From Durusdinium trenchii (Eukaryota > Sar > Dinophyceae > Suessiales > Symbiodiniaceae), in assembly GCA_963970005.1 (NCBI GenBank), contig CAXAMN010015224.1, positions 748,910-812,909 on the forward strand: a stretch of 64,000 nucleotides of DNA, read 5' to 3'. This document shows positions 32,761 through 44,315 of the stretch, in pieces. The notes below the pieces were generated by a model. The model saw only the letters and a list, made by a program, of their open reading frames with translations, searched no databases and had not been told where the DNA came from. The position numbers were made by a program, and so were the translations under genes. Numbering within the stretch: the first letter of the stretch is position 1; every line of letters starts with the position of its first letter.

Positions 32761-34938
32761 CTAGCTACCCACCTTGACCTACGGACATGCAAAAAGCGAG
32801 GGGCGAGGTGCAAAACCTTGCCTATTAGATCCATTATTTCCATGACACACCATGACACCAAATCCTGAGAGTATCATCTTTCGATCTCTGCTGAATTTCA
32901 CCCCAAACAGTGCCAAAGGCATGACCAAAAGAAAGTTCCATTGTAATGAAAAACGGCGAATTATACCCGAATTGTGCTATGTTTCAACTATCTTCACAAA
33001 ACTAAAAAAACAAATACTGCTGCGTTCCTAAATATAACCATAGAAGCGCTTCACGAACTGACAGAATTTGGGACTAATCAAGAAATCAGTTCAGCCGGCT
33101 AATTCCAGACAGGATGTCCAATAGTCAGGCACGTCAACGATAGCTGGGCTTAACCATGCTCAACCTACCTCTGTGAGTATCACAAACCCAGGTTGCTCAG
33201 TCCTGGGGCAGGTACTGATATGTATAGTTCATAGGATTTAGGGTGCTTGTCCTTCCCTTCAGAGCACGTATCTTTTTGGAGTTCCAAAGTACCTCCATGG
33301 CCCATGGCCTGATGTTGCCATCCTACCTTCAGGGCCATTTCGAAGTGATGTTTGTGGAGGCTTGCTGTTTGCAGCAAACCTACGCAGAGCGACTTTCTGT
33401 CACGAGCCCGTGACATGTTGGACCTTTGAGAGAGACCTTTCCCTCTTTTTCATTTTTTTTTCTAGAACATAAACTTGGAGATATTTAAAGTTTGTCCATA
33501 TACTAATGAATTCAATATGAGGACCATTACACCGAAGTTTGACAACCAATAAGTGTTCTAATATGTTCTAATATTACAAGGAACGCATCAATATTCTTAT
33601 CGCCAAGATATTAACACGTGCTGCAATGCAGCGAGACCCAAATGAGGCAGCATCAGCCAAGCAGGCATTGCCACGGACACGTCAGGCGACGCAAATCCAG
33701 CGAGCTGAGCAGCATCACAAGAAGCACAACTCCGATGCTAAGAAGCACAAGATCTTGAAGGGTGCTGGATGACATTGTAAAGGATGAATGTGGACTGGAA
33801 AAATGGTGACTTCAGGAACATGACAACCAGAAATCTTGAGACACAAATGGCCTCTATAGGGTATCTGAAAAGAACCATGTGGGCACACTTGAGGCAACCG
33901 TGTTGATCTTTTACGCCTGCGAGAACCGAAGGAAACGGTGTTTCTACACCTACAGTCCTACAGTAGCTGTGAGTTGCGTTTTGCTTGGGGAAGAGCCCTC
34001 AAATACCCTGAAAAACCTTAAACGGTCGTTGAAACAAAATAAACCAACAATAACAAATGTGAAAGTAAGAAAACCTCAGTGTGATATCTTAATTTCTGTC
34101 AACATGGTGAGTCAAGGACACCCTAAGGTGTGTAGTTGACACCCTAAGATGTGTGTAGTTTACACGGTAGACCCCAGGGGAATCTGTCGGACTGAACTCT
34201 TCAGCAAACCCTGAGCCTTGATCGGTACTACGGACCCAGCCTGCATGCCCGTGTGCGCTGGACGCCTGATCCATAGGCTCATGCGTGTGAGTGAGTCTGT
34301 ACAGGTCGAGGAAAAGATGGGAGAGCATGAGAGCATGACCATTCTTTTTGGACGTGACTGTTGATGATCCACAGCGTATCATACGCAGCAAAGGTGGAGT
34401 TTCGATGACTTAAGCGTTGATCTCGAAAACCACATGCGTTTACTCAAGTTGCGCAAATAGATTTCATGATTGGTCTCACTTGTGGAGGTCTGTACGGAGG
34501 ATCCCAGAATCTGGAGACCGACCAGGGAGTCTGCTGGCAAACTTAAAACAAAAAACAAGCTGTCCTGCATTGTCGTACGGCAAGCTACTAACGAAACACA
34601 AACGAAAAAATAAAAAAAAAAAAACGTACAACACTATATACAGCATGGTCGTTACGCTAGCTGTCAAACATCCTGCAAACAAATCATTGTTAAGCTGCAT
34701 GGCTCCGGATGGGCTCCAAAAGGATGAGCCTTGGCAGCGTGGTTTTCCATGATGTGCGAAAAAGGAGCTTCAAAAGCATAGTGGTGCATGACTGATTTTA
34801 AGACATGATCTGAATTGATTTGACAATGATGTTCTCGGGTGGAATGGCAGAAGCACATTGCGAAGCTCGGGTGTTCTCTACTCCCAACTGCATCGCACCC
34901 TACCAGGCACTGCCCAGCTCAATCTAAACTTTCTGCAG
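32761..34938. other. No firm gene
   Basis: AT-rich. A weak minus frame at 33180-33416 is followed by a possible GTAGGATGG donor but lacks a clear acceptor. A poly-A run occurs at 34605-34623. Confidence 0.35.
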
Positions 34939-35066
34939 GGGGCTGCTGATCCTCAAGAAATCATGATGCATCGTACAGTTGTTTGGTTTCAGGACGCGAT
35001 GGAGGAGGCCCCTTTCCCATCCCAGTCCAAAGGCGACGACACAGGGCTGTCCGCACTCATCGAAGG
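34939..35066 (+). CDS. Exon with consensus splice sites, unrecognised
   Basis: This 128-nt exon follows TTTCTGCAG and ends at GG|GTGAAG, with 42 full codons starting 'GAADPQEIMMHRTVVWFQDA' and ending 'DDTGLSALIE'. It starts in phase 0 and ends in phase 2. Both sites and the acidic composition are convincing, but no partner exon was chained and no domain is evident. Confidence 0.6.
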
Positions 35067-35615
35067 GTGAAGACGGAATAAAATCGGCTGGGCTTGGGCC
35101 TCACCGGAGGGAAGGGGCGGTGGAGACTCTTACAGACCCACAAACCTTGTGAGAAGGTGGGACAGCAAAGTCCTTGTTTCTTGATGGATTTCGAGGGTCC
35201 AGCTGTCTTCTCGAAGGTGTAGATCTCGATTTGGATGGTTACCATCTCCCACAAGTTGTGGAAACTTGCAAGATCTGTTCTTCTTGGTTTTCAAGCGAAA
35301 TTGTGGGCTGTACAAAAAAAGTTCTTTTGGGTCCTGGGTCTTCACTCCACTTAGGAATCGTTCCTATATGAAGGAGTGAGGCATGACATGTCTCTCAAAG
35401 TGCCTCACTTTCACGTGTTTGTTCGGTCCAATGTCTATGTTCTGTTTATTTTCGTATGTCACACACACGCATCAACTGCTGAGGTAATCGTCACTTGTGG
35501 CATGTGGGGTATCGGCAACTCAACTTTCATGCCTTGCTACCAACCGACCCTAACGTCAATCTATAATTAATTGTTGCCGGGAATCTTCATTCAAGCTCCG
35601 TGCTGGCCAATGCAC
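35067..35615. other. No firm gene
   Basis: A plus frame at about 35212-35350 follows a pyrimidine-rich acceptor but has no clear donor. Nothing else is supported. Confidence 0.3.
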
Positions 35616-35969
35616 TCAGATCCACAAAACATACTGCTGGCGCAGGTGTGATCTCCGTGATGCTTGCGACGTGTGCAGCCAGCGATGCGCCCTGCGCCAA
35701 AAATCGACCCAAGGCGAAGCGGCATGAAGCTGAGGCCAACGAGGATACCGCACATGACCGAAGTCTTGATCAACCCAGATCACATCTACAAAGCTCATGC
35801 CTGCTGTCCTGATCGCAGTGGAAAATGATTCACGCCATGCTGCCATGCTTCTCCATTTGGTCGAAGTGTTCTGGGAACAGGTGCGAGCCCAGTGGTCCAC
35901 CTGGTCGCACTTCCGACACGCAAACGCTGTTGGTGCTCGCTGATCTCTTGGGTGAACTTCTTGCGACAT
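35616..35969 (-). CDS. CCHC zinc-knuckle protein fragment
   Basis: This 117-codon intronless frame contains 'CRKCDQVDHWARTC', a perfect C-x2-C-x4-H-x4-C zinc knuckle of the kind found in retroelement Gag and RNA-binding proteins. It is followed by 'SFVDVIWVDQDFGHV' and a Trp/His-rich tail. An overlapping minus frame (35795-36085, 'LNDLQEVLSEHRPQC') is also open, so a frameshift or a splice near 35950 may link them. A retroelement relic is possible, but no reverse transcriptase is seen. Confidence 0.45.
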   Translation of the reverse strand: MSQEVHPRDQRAPTAFACRKCDQVDHWARTCSQNTSTKWRSMAAWRESFSTAIRTAGMSFVDVIWVDQDFGHVRYPRWPQLHAASPWVDFWRRAHRWLHTSQASRRSHLRQQYVLWI

Positions 35970-36660
35970 TGCGGACGGTGTTCACTTAACACTTCTTGCA
36001 AATCATTCAGCTCCTTCGCAAGAAGAACATGCCGCAGATCGGCCAGGACGCTGTCGTTGCTTCCACAACCGAATCGGCAGATCATCCAGTTCCGTCATGG
36101 CTCGGATGCCTCAGACTGCTGATGAAATCGGAGCCTCCCTCGGATTAGCCCCGTTTCCTGCATGCGCCGAGTCAGGCCATTGACACTGAGGGTGATGGCA
36201 GTCATCACCCCGGTCACACGGCTTTCTGCACCTCGGAAGCGGTGGTCTCCCAAGGTCTGCATGGGCCCTGATGCAGCATCGCATGCATTAAATTACAGGT
36301 ATACAGGTTCGGAATAAAGAACAACTCTGACGCAAAAACAATGGGACTGCAAGGCCATTCCGTAAACGTACACTTCACGGTTGACCCAAAAACAAGCACC
36401 CCCAGGGCCCCCAGGGACTTGAGATCTCATATGAGGTCATTCCACTCCTGGTGGGGCTGGTAAGGTATGGAGGGTCTTGACTCATCAGTCTACTGGATAT
36501 TCCAATGAAGCGGCTGTTCTTCGCACAGCGCAGCGGCTTTTTCGGTGGGCGGCGCAGGCAAGAAAGGGGCAGAAGTCTGTAGCCATTGTGGGACCCATCG
36601 GAAGCAACAAAGCAGCACATCAATCGACATCAATTGTATACCAGGGCCCACAAGGGGTAG

Positions 36661-36999
36661 TTGATGGAGACCCCTCAACCTCCTTTTGGGGTTATAGACA
36701 CCCCAAACGGGAGGCCCTGGTATGTATTAGAAATTGATCATTCTTATCACTCCTTTCCAAAGGGTTGGCTTTTGCCCCACCACTGCTTGGGACGGTCGCT
36801 GCCAGGCCTGGTTGCTCCTCACGTTGAAAAACGCTGGATCGCGCAGTGCCTGAAAATAGCTAAGCTGGCAATTTCCGAGAAACGAGGAAGGCACCGCACA
36901 GAATCTCACGGACACTTTGAGGAAGTCTTACACCTGACTTCCCATTGTACATCATTATCATTGTACTATCGGCCGAAAATAAGATATGAAGGTTTCAGG
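36661..36999 (+). CDS. Candidate exon region, unrecognised
   Basis: This 113-codon plus frame contains 'LVAPHVEKRWIAQCLKIAK' and 'ISEKRGRHRTESHGHFEEV' after a CTGCCAG acceptor near 36813. The donor was not fixed. It could be an upstream exon of the seven-exon gene starting at 37429. Confidence 0.35.
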
Positions 37000-37428
37000 T
37001 GAACTTCACAGAGTGCTGTCGGTAGGGTTAGGGGGGTTTACTCTGGAAAGTAGAGGCTGGACCCCTTCCACATGCTTTCAACCGCCAAGTTACAAGGCTG
37101 CTAACACCAGGGCTCCTGTCATTCTCACCAACCAAGTCCAAGGCCTTATGCTTGCGAAAGACTAAATGAATACCTGACCTCTGGACCCTCCAAGATCCTT
37201 TTGGGCACCAAATGTCATCATCGGTAGAACGTTGGAAACATGTTATTTTAATCAAAAGCAGCAGCAAATTGCATTAAGAACTCCGGGTGCGGGTTCCTGG
37301 TGCCCAACAAGAACCACCAACATGTTGAACAAAAACATCACAAGTATCAATCCCCATCAATCACACCCTGTTCCGTTGTACTTGGACTTGTCTGTCCGGT
37401 CGGCGAAGTCGCCGGCTCGCTCGCTCAG

Positions 37429-37556
37429 GCGAACCGGTTGACCCCGTGGCGAACCGGGTGCGGCACCTGAAGCAAAAGCGGAGCTGGGAGGCACCACCTT
37501 GCCCATCGGTCTGGGCCTGCGCAGGCGCCGCACGGCGTTCGTTCTGGCTGAAGAAG
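37429..37556 (+). CDS. Seven-exon plus-strand gene, exon 1 seen
   Basis: Follows a CTCGCTCAG acceptor and ends at AAGAAG|GTCACG in phase 0. The peptide includes 'EPVDPVANRVRHLKQKRSW'. A neighbouring plus frame ('TLPIGLGLRRRRTAFVLAEE') is an alternative; this frame is chosen because its acceptor, donor and phase all fit exon 2. Confidence 0.45.
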
Positions 37557-38124
37557 GTCACGTCACGTCGGACGCGTCAGTCACGTGCGGAACACTGTCC
37601 GAAGTGTGGCCGAGATCAGCCGCGATAGATCAGCCGAGATCCCAGGACCTTGAAAGTAACCAGAATAGGATCCCAGAATGAGGTCACTTCATCCCTAAAG
37701 AGGTCACAACGTAGTCCCATAAAAGGTGACTTTGAAGGTCCTGGAAGATTGTTCAATCAAGTCTAGGCATGCCGGTCCAACGATGTGTCCCTGCTAGTCA
37801 AGCGATGTTATGCTATTCCCAGTAGGTGAATTCACTTGCTCGACCGCATCAAATTTTGCACGTCTTTACCAACCGGCCCGAAGATGTTCTGAAAATCTCG
37901 ACCACCCTAGCTGGATGTGGTAAGAGGCATGAGGAAAGGGGATAATGATTTGGGTTCATCATGGTTAATCTATTTGGGTGTGTAATTCTGTTCATAGGGA
38001 GCCCAATGGAAACATGTCGGCAAGTATCCCACGATTTTGGCACAGGAAGTAGGTGCTTTAACGATCACTGACTCCCTCAGTGGTCGGAGGGAACATATCA
38101 AAACGGACTTGACCACCGCCGAAG

Positions 38125-38338
38125 GTCGAAGACTCAGATCTTCTGGCTTTGAACTGCTTCGACCCGCGGCGCCTGTCCTCTGCGTCTTCTCTACTTGACC
38201 CGCGACGGTCACGGCACCATGCCGTGAAGTTCCACGACTGGAATGACTCTTCCAATGCCGCCCAGTTCTTTTTCCCCGGGCGTCCAAATCACCTGTGTTC
38301 TTTTCCCGGAGTCGGCGCAAGTCTTGACTTGGCAGAAG
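38125..38338 (+). CDS. Seven-exon gene, exon 2
   Basis: This 71-codon exon begins 'VEDSDLLALNCFDPRRLSSA' and ends at a GTGAGC donor one base into a codon that is completed by exon 3. It contains 'HDWNDSSNAAQFFFPG'. Minus-strand frames also cross this GC-rich island, but none has matching splice sites and phase. Confidence 0.6.
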
Positions 38339-38761
38339 GTGAGCATCGATGAGAAAAAACGCCCTTCACCAAGGAAGGTTAGTGTTCAGGTGGAGCTGAG
38401 TCTTTCTACAGGAAGGATGGACCATGTGTGGGAAGACTAAGCAGGTTTATCCAAACTGGTTGTGGTCCTCAAAGAGATAGAAACGGATAGAAACGGTGTC
38501 CCATACATATTTTTAGGTCGGGATCTACTTATCAATCTATTTGGGGTCTATATACACCTTTGGGGTCTTATCAATCTTTTTTGCCAAATGAAGACTAATC
38601 AGGACTATGTCGGTCTATCTCGGTCTATCTCATGACGTGGGATGCTTTTCATGCTAGAAACACACTTTGCCAAGCTTGAACCACCCTGGTGCTTTCAGCT
38701 CCTGACCCGGCCTTTTGGAGGGCATGTCCTTCGAATGAGTCCCAATCCAAATGACCTGAAG

Positions 38762-38884
38762 AAACAAAATGCTCCGTCGATCGGCGGAACGTGTTGATCC
38801 AGGAAATGATCATGGAATTGACACAACTCCACCAAGGTGTCTGGTTGAAGAACGAGGCCATTCTGAACATGACCAAGAGTTCAG
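38762..38884 (+). CDS. Seven-exon gene, exon 3
   Basis: Starts after CTGAAG with two bases completing the codon from exon 2. It reads 'CSVDRRNVLIQEMIMELTQL' and 'WLKNEAILNMTKSS', an amphipathic helical segment. It ends at TTCAG|GTGACT in phase 1. The 111-bp intron to exon 4 is compact. Confidence 0.65.
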
Positions 38885-38995
38885 GTGACTCGTCTCTGGA
38901 CTCACAGCTTCTGGAAGAAACCAAAGAATAAAAACTGGAAGACGGAAATGCAACTGTCTGGAAAACGCACAGATTTTACGTGTTGCAGGTTGCAG

Positions 38996-39057
38996 TCATT
39001 GACCACGAATCCAAGGCGCTCAAGGGCAACATGGCATGGCACGTACTTGATGCTCAG
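38996..39057 (+). CDS. Seven-exon gene, exon 4
   Basis: A 62-nt exon after GTTGCAG reading 'IDHESKALKGNMAWHVLDAQ' and ending at CTCAG|GTATTG in phase 0. An earlier AG (38988) would add six bases but break the frame with exon 3, so the second AG is used. Downstream frames at 39060-39280 are then intronic. Confidence 0.65.
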
Positions 39058-39472
39058 GTATTGGAAGTCTACGGAAGTCTCGTGTGTTCTACGATTCACT
39101 GGACATTCTCCACACTCCCCCGCTGGCTGCCAAATGCCTGTGTGAAAGACACATCCAGAAAAGGATGCGAATTGGGTCCTACGAGGGCTGCTCCCGTTTT
39201 CCGAGCGTTCTCAGTCGCCTCATGTCACCATGACTCCCCTTGGGGGCGAGTCGTCCGCCTGCCCCCAGTCCTCGGATAGATAAAAACCGACCCCTCTGCC
39301 CCAATAGGACCGTCCCAAAACATAAACGACCATCGAACAATCAAATATAGTATAAAATATATCATATTAAATAATAGGACCTAATAGGAATTGACTTAGT
39401 AATAACAAACAAAAACTGATGTGCCTAGGTCGCCCGACCCCGGGCACTCCACCGCTTCCCGCCACTCCACAG

Positions 39473-39596
39473 GGCGCCTCGTCCACACGCGAGGAGGATG
39501 GGATCGAGTCCCCATGGGACATCAGTAGACCTGAACGAAAGCTAGTGGCCAGTCTTGGACTCTTCGCTGAAAAGGCACATCGAAGAGAAAACGTGG
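39473..39596 (+). CDS. Seven-exon gene, exon 5
   Basis: Follows a pyrimidine-rich CCACAG acceptor and ends at GTGG|GTAACT in phase 1. The 41 codons include 'STREEDGIESPWDISRPERK' and 'LVASLGLFAEKAHRREN'. Phase agrees with exons 4 and 6. Confidence 0.62.
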
Positions 39597-39968
39597 GTAA
39601 CTGAGAAACTGATATGTATATGCCGCAATATGCCTATAATCTTTATACGTGAGGTATCGTGAGCTTATATATATATATAGTTTAAGTGCTTTTAACTACA
39701 AATGCGTGGTGCTAAATCATGCTTGGGCTTTCTGAGCCGCTCTTCATGCTGCTCTACTTGCAAGGCACACATGAGGGATTTACAGGGATATACAGCTAGT
39801 TTGGTTGAACATGGTTGAACTTATTGGCTAGCGACGCCCTTAAGAAACCTCACAATATATAGGATAAACTAGAACTGTTGCTGGCTTGCCACATTGTGAG
39901 GCAACACATACAGGGATTCCAGTTTTCCTTGAATTCACCCAAAAGCACTGCTCTTGCCGGCAAGCCAG

Positions 39969-40178
39969 GTGCCCATTTGAATCACCCCAGACTGGTCTTT
40001 GCCTTCAACGTTCATCCGCCTGTCCCGGCGGCTCCCGCGGACGTCGTTTCCCACGAAAGGCTGAGCAGCTCTTCATGCGCTTCCGCGAGGCCAAGCGCTG
40101 CTCCTCCACGCTCCGTCCACCTTGCTGCAGAAGCTGCGGGCTTGGCCGGGTTCGCGAGGCCAAGCCGTGACCCAGGGG
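39969..40178 (+). CDS. Seven-exon gene, exon 6
   Basis: Acceptor AAGCCAG, donor GGGG|GTGAGATG. The frame compatible with exons 5 and 7 reads 'VPAAPADVVSHERLSSSS' and an Ala-rich 'VHLAAEAAGLAGFARPS'. Two other plus frames are open here, so the reading depends on phase continuity with exon 7. Confidence 0.45.
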
Positions 40179-42327
40179 GTGAGATGGATGTGGTTAGGAA
40201 CAACAAAACAAATCAATGTCATTGAATTTATCTCTTATTGATGGCTATATGTAATGTAAAGAATAACCTGCTAGATTCAGGTTGTTTTCCAATAAGAAAC
40301 TCTCAAAAATAACTGAAATTTGCAATGGTGTTGCTTCCACTTCCACCTGATGAGTAATAACAAACCATCACAATGATGGATGAAGAAGGGTTCTGTGGGT
40401 GTTTGACAGCAACACAGGATGAGCGAGTTCAGCCTCCAACAGTAACGCAATGGCTGCTCCAACAATAAGGCCACGGACCAGCAAATCCGATGTCTGTCAA
40501 AAGTCTACTGTCTACGGGTGTCATGGAGTACTTTGTTCCACTTCTACTTGCATTGTGTTGATGGGGCCACTTCTACTAGGGAAAGCCATGAGGCAAGCAT
40601 GGTAGTCCATTTACGACCCCAGTTAAAGAATAACTATAGTATAGTTATAATTTTGTTCTGGTGAAATACACTTCAAAAGCAAAGCACATCAACCTTCTGG
40701 GGGGCATCCATTCAGCTTGTCCAGACGCCGGAAGGCGACAAAGTCGATCGCCGGTGAACTAGCACCGGTGCTGCTCCTTTGTACACAGATCGGGTCAGTC
40801 CTATTCAGAGCTCTTTCTAAGCCATGGACAAATCAGCCGTCTGCAGAAGGCCTGGCAGCCCAAACACGGTGCAGTTGCACCGGTTGTGAGGTCATCATGT
40901 GGTGAGTGCAGCATTCACCATGGCATGGCCCTAAAACGAACACATATATATAAATTAATCCGATTTAAATTTGGACCTCATGCCCACACATCTGCATTGA
41001 GCTTGCTTGCATGCAAAGGTAAAATTGGTAGGAATCACTTTGACTCAATGAATGTTGTTTGAAGAAACAACATTCGTTGTGTGGACGAAACAAGACCGGT
41101 CATACAAGGCCGGGCGCCTGTCAAACACATACAGTAACTGTTGACTGACTCCCGAGCCATCTCCCTGGAAAATCATGGTTAACCTTCTTCCATCTGTTTG
41201 TCCGAAGGGACTTCGTTCCGTGCCCCTGCCTCGTGCTTGCCACCCACGCAGTATTCGTGCATTTGAAAGCTTCCGCAAAGCGTATCAAGGATCTTCCGAA
41301 GTAAACCTGACTCCCTCAGTTTCACTTGGAAAATAAAGGAACCTATGTCCACACTTGTTTTTGTTAAGTGGGGAAACCAATCCTCCAAAAAAGGTTCTAT
41401 TTATATTATAAAGGTTATCCACTTTTTCCGAGGTTACCCGAAGCCATCTCGCACAGCCTGAGAGGTCACGCACAGCTCCACCTTCTCCTGGTGGCCCCGC
41501 GCCGCCGGCTTTACCACGGCTGTCATTATGGCATTGTCGGCGCTTTGCCATGGTGTTCCCACCAAAAAAATACCTGAAGATGAAGATACCTGAAGTCCCA
41601 AGCAGCACCACCCAAAGGATCCCAAGCAGCATATTTTACAGACCCCCCTGGAGATGCATGTTCCATCCAATCACCACCCGACCTGGGTGGTGCTGGAAAA
41701 TCTGAAAAAGGCAATTGTTTCTCAGTCAAGAGCGGAGAATGCCAACCCTTTGGTGCAGTGATTTTCCAACAGCAGCCTAAGAAAGACGCGAGCATACCAA
41801 ATTGAACACTCAACACACAATATATACAAAAAGCACAATTTGTTTAAAGACATCTTGAAGTGTTTCTCGTAGTGTTTACGTTTAGTTGTTAACTCGCCTC
41901 TAGCTTCCGCAAATCCAGTATGAGATTTGAAGTCCCAAAGTCCCATTCTGCCACGTCCATCCGCAACCACGAGGAGTATACAAATGAAACATAATGAAAC
42001 ACAGTAGACTGTAGACTTGATAAATAAGACGACCTAACAAACACCACCGATTAAAAACAACATAAACATAAAATAGGAAATCAACTTTGCAAGACTAGTG
42101 TCGCTGAGGAACGTTGTCGTTTCCTTGACATTTTCCAGTCTATTCTTTGCAACTGCACCATCACTGGTATTTCAACCAAGCAAACTGACCTGCAAAGCAT
42201 TTCGATGGTGTTCAACATATATAACAAACGTCTCTTGCCTACGCCGACCTACCCCGATCTGCTCATCTCGTCACAAGAGCACCCGTCACTCGTCCTCCTC
42301 CTTCACTCGTCTCCGCGGATGTGCCAG
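40179..42327. other. Probable long intron
   Basis: AT-rich, with no supported coding on the plus strand. It contains the dispersed repeat at 41636-41697. Confidence 0.4.
41636..41697. repeat. Dispersed repeat related to 53641-53706
   Basis: Shares 'tgttccatccaat' and 'tgggtggtgctgg' in the same order and spacing with the copy inside the RCC1-like gene. On the minus strand both read 'APP-x-SGG-x-WMEH'. Confidence 0.65.
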
Positions 42328-42384
42328 GTGCACAAATCGAGGGCGATTTGGCCCGGCGCGACTGGAGCGCCTTGAGCGATCGGA
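42328..42384 (+). CDS. Seven-exon gene, exon 7 (phase-compatible)
   Basis: A 57-nt exon between a long pyrimidine tract plus GTGCCAG and a GGA|GTGAGA donor, reading 'AQIEGDLARRDWSALSDR'. Its phase fits exon 6 across a 2.1-kb intron. It could instead belong to a separate gene. No family is recognised for the assembled protein. Confidence 0.5.
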
Positions 42385-42984
42385 GTGAGATGAACAACAC
42401 GTGTTCGGGACTTAAAGCGTGACCAAACAGTCTCGGACTTTGCATACCCGATTCGGGTGAATGAACTTGGGTGAAACCCATTTCGCTGGAGGATGTATAT
42501 ATCCTTTCTCAACCAGGAGCTCCTGCTCTGCCAAGTTCTCAGTGGCTCTTGACTCTTGCCATTCTCAGAGCGGGGTGGGGGTTGTTCCCACCAGCCCCCC
42601 CCCGATTTGTTTTCTTCCGGTCCTTGGGTCTATTGGAATCAATGCTTGGTCAGGGCAGGTTCGGTTTCCTCAGCTCCAAATATCATTTGGAACTGGGAAA
42701 AACATACTTTCTGGAGCTGCTTGGAGCCAGCGTTTGGATGGCTGTTTTGCGGCCCAAGAATACAAACTAATGAAAGCATACACTTTTTGGCGCTGGTGAG
42801 GGATCACACCTGATCTTTCCTGTCCCTGAACATCATGGAAAGCGCGCAGCTTTCCGTCTACCTCTTCATGTTGAGTAGGAAACACAGGACACAAATCAAT
42901 CTGAACATCGCACATATGCACATCTGATGTGAACGAGAGGCGCTGGCGACCTCACCAAACCGATTCAAGATCCTCGGACCGAAC

Positions 42985-43054
42985 CCCTCTCCCTTTGCAG
43001 TGCTTTCCTGGAGGAGTGTGGTGGCACCACGTCGTATTGTCCAGGGCCCGGCAC
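42985..43054 (-). CDS. STPGR/ODF3-like repeat protein, exon 2
   Basis: Follows a TGTGAAG acceptor and starts 'VPGPGQYDVVPPHSSRKAL'. P-G-P-G-x-Y is the core of the sperm-tail PG-rich (STPGR) repeat of ODF3/SHIPPO-type proteins that line ciliary and flagellar microtubules. A swimming protist would carry such proteins. It ends at a GTTCGG donor. Phase 0 matches the exon at 43204-43265. Confidence 0.55.
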
Positions 43055-43203
43055 CTTCACAGGGAGAGGTGTCGAGGTGTCGACCGTGAAAGAGCAGGAA
43101 TTGATCATCTGAAAATCTTTGCAAGCGAAGTTTTCCATCGTTTTCCACAAAGAAACTCCAGTCCTACCGTTCCAAACAGGTAACGGTTAGTAACGGTTAC
43201 CAC

Positions 43204-43265
43204 GTCTCTCGGGTCGACCCGGTCCTTCAGAACCGAAGCGGTCAGACCGGTTGAAACCGACGCTC
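43204..43265 (-). CDS. STPGR/ODF3-like repeat protein, exon 1 seen
   Basis: A 62-nt exon after GACCCCAG reading 'ASVSTGLTASVLKDRVDPRD' and ending at GAC|GTGGTAAC in phase 0. Joined to the next exon it gives 'KDRVDPRDVPGPGQYDV', a natural lead-in to the PGPG-x-Y motif. Other minus frames are open in this island. Confidence 0.45.
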
Positions 43266-44144
43266 CTGGGGTCGGGGATCCCGAAGGACGGGGCCAAGGG
43301 CCGGGGGATTCCCCCAAGTCCCCACTCCAAGGCGTGTGAATGGAACAGTAAAAGAAACGATACCTCCAACATGAGCCTGTCATTCCAATATGCATTTCCG
43401 AAAGAGGGGCGAGATGCTTTAAGAAGCATCCCAGCAACATAAGAAGCATCGCTAGCAGCACTGTTGCTTTACAAAGCGTCCCCGAGTAGATGGTTGATTT
43501 TACAATTTACAGGATTGTGCAGCTATGATTAATCCCCCCCAGAATCCTAGAATGTGACATTTGGCTGAAATTTTATCAATTGGGCGTTACATCATGAGGA
43601 AAGACCCCACACACACACACACAAAATCCCTTCATGTCTTCATGAAAAGGGATCCCAACACTAGAGTGTGGCATCCACTTGAAAAGACACATGGAGAAGC
43701 TCATGATAGGATGGAAAGTATAATTGTGGTAGATGATTAGACAATTGACTATGCAAACTTGGAGGTCATTGACCATGAGGTGGAGTATTGTGACCATATC
43801 AAAAGCATTGTGGGGAATGAGGACCAAATGTTGGGGGATCAGTTAGTCGACATGTAACAGTCGACATGTATATATAGCTATACGGTTGAATCCAAGAAGA
43901 CGTATGAGATGATCAACTCCTGTTTTGAACATCGCGGGTCTAGAGGCCCTGTTGGACAAACTTTTGGAAGAAGATGGAAGAAGCAAGTAGACATCATGAT
44001 TCGCAACATGGCCCATTGGCATAAAATAGGTCACTGGTGACATTCTCCTGCTCAGACCAGGGCCTTTTGGGAACATACCTAACCTGTCCTCAGATCTCCT
44101 GCTAAGCCCCTTTTAACCCTTAAGTTTTATAAGTGTTTAATGAC

Positions 44145-44315
44145 ATGAAGGACGGTCCAAAGATAGTTGGCCATCCAGTTCACATACCACGCTCCATTTT
44201 CCTGATGACAATCCCAAGTTGCAATCCGGACAAATGAGTGTAATGTAGTCACCCATGTTAGTCACCCTCGCACAAGACTCGAGCACGGGATCATGCATCT
44301 CGCCATGCACGGGAT
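44145..44315 (-). CDS. Sushi/CCP-like domain exon
   Basis: After an ACCGCAG acceptor the 56-codon exon reads 'HGEMHDPVLESCARVTNMGD', then 'YITLICPDCNLG' and 'GKWSVVCELDGQLSLDRPS'. The order Cys, Tyr-x-x-x-x-Cys, Gly, Trp-x-x-x-Cys, D-G-x-x-S, P-S-Cys matches complement-control (Sushi) modules of extracellular adhesion proteins. The last Cys codon is split by the donor AT|GTCATT. It is probably one of several modules in a secreted or surface protein; the others were not found. Confidence 0.5.

Noticed and set aside
36480-36491. CTGATGAG on the minus strand, a hammerhead-ribozyme core motif
   Set aside because: No GAAA core segment or pairing stems in the right places.
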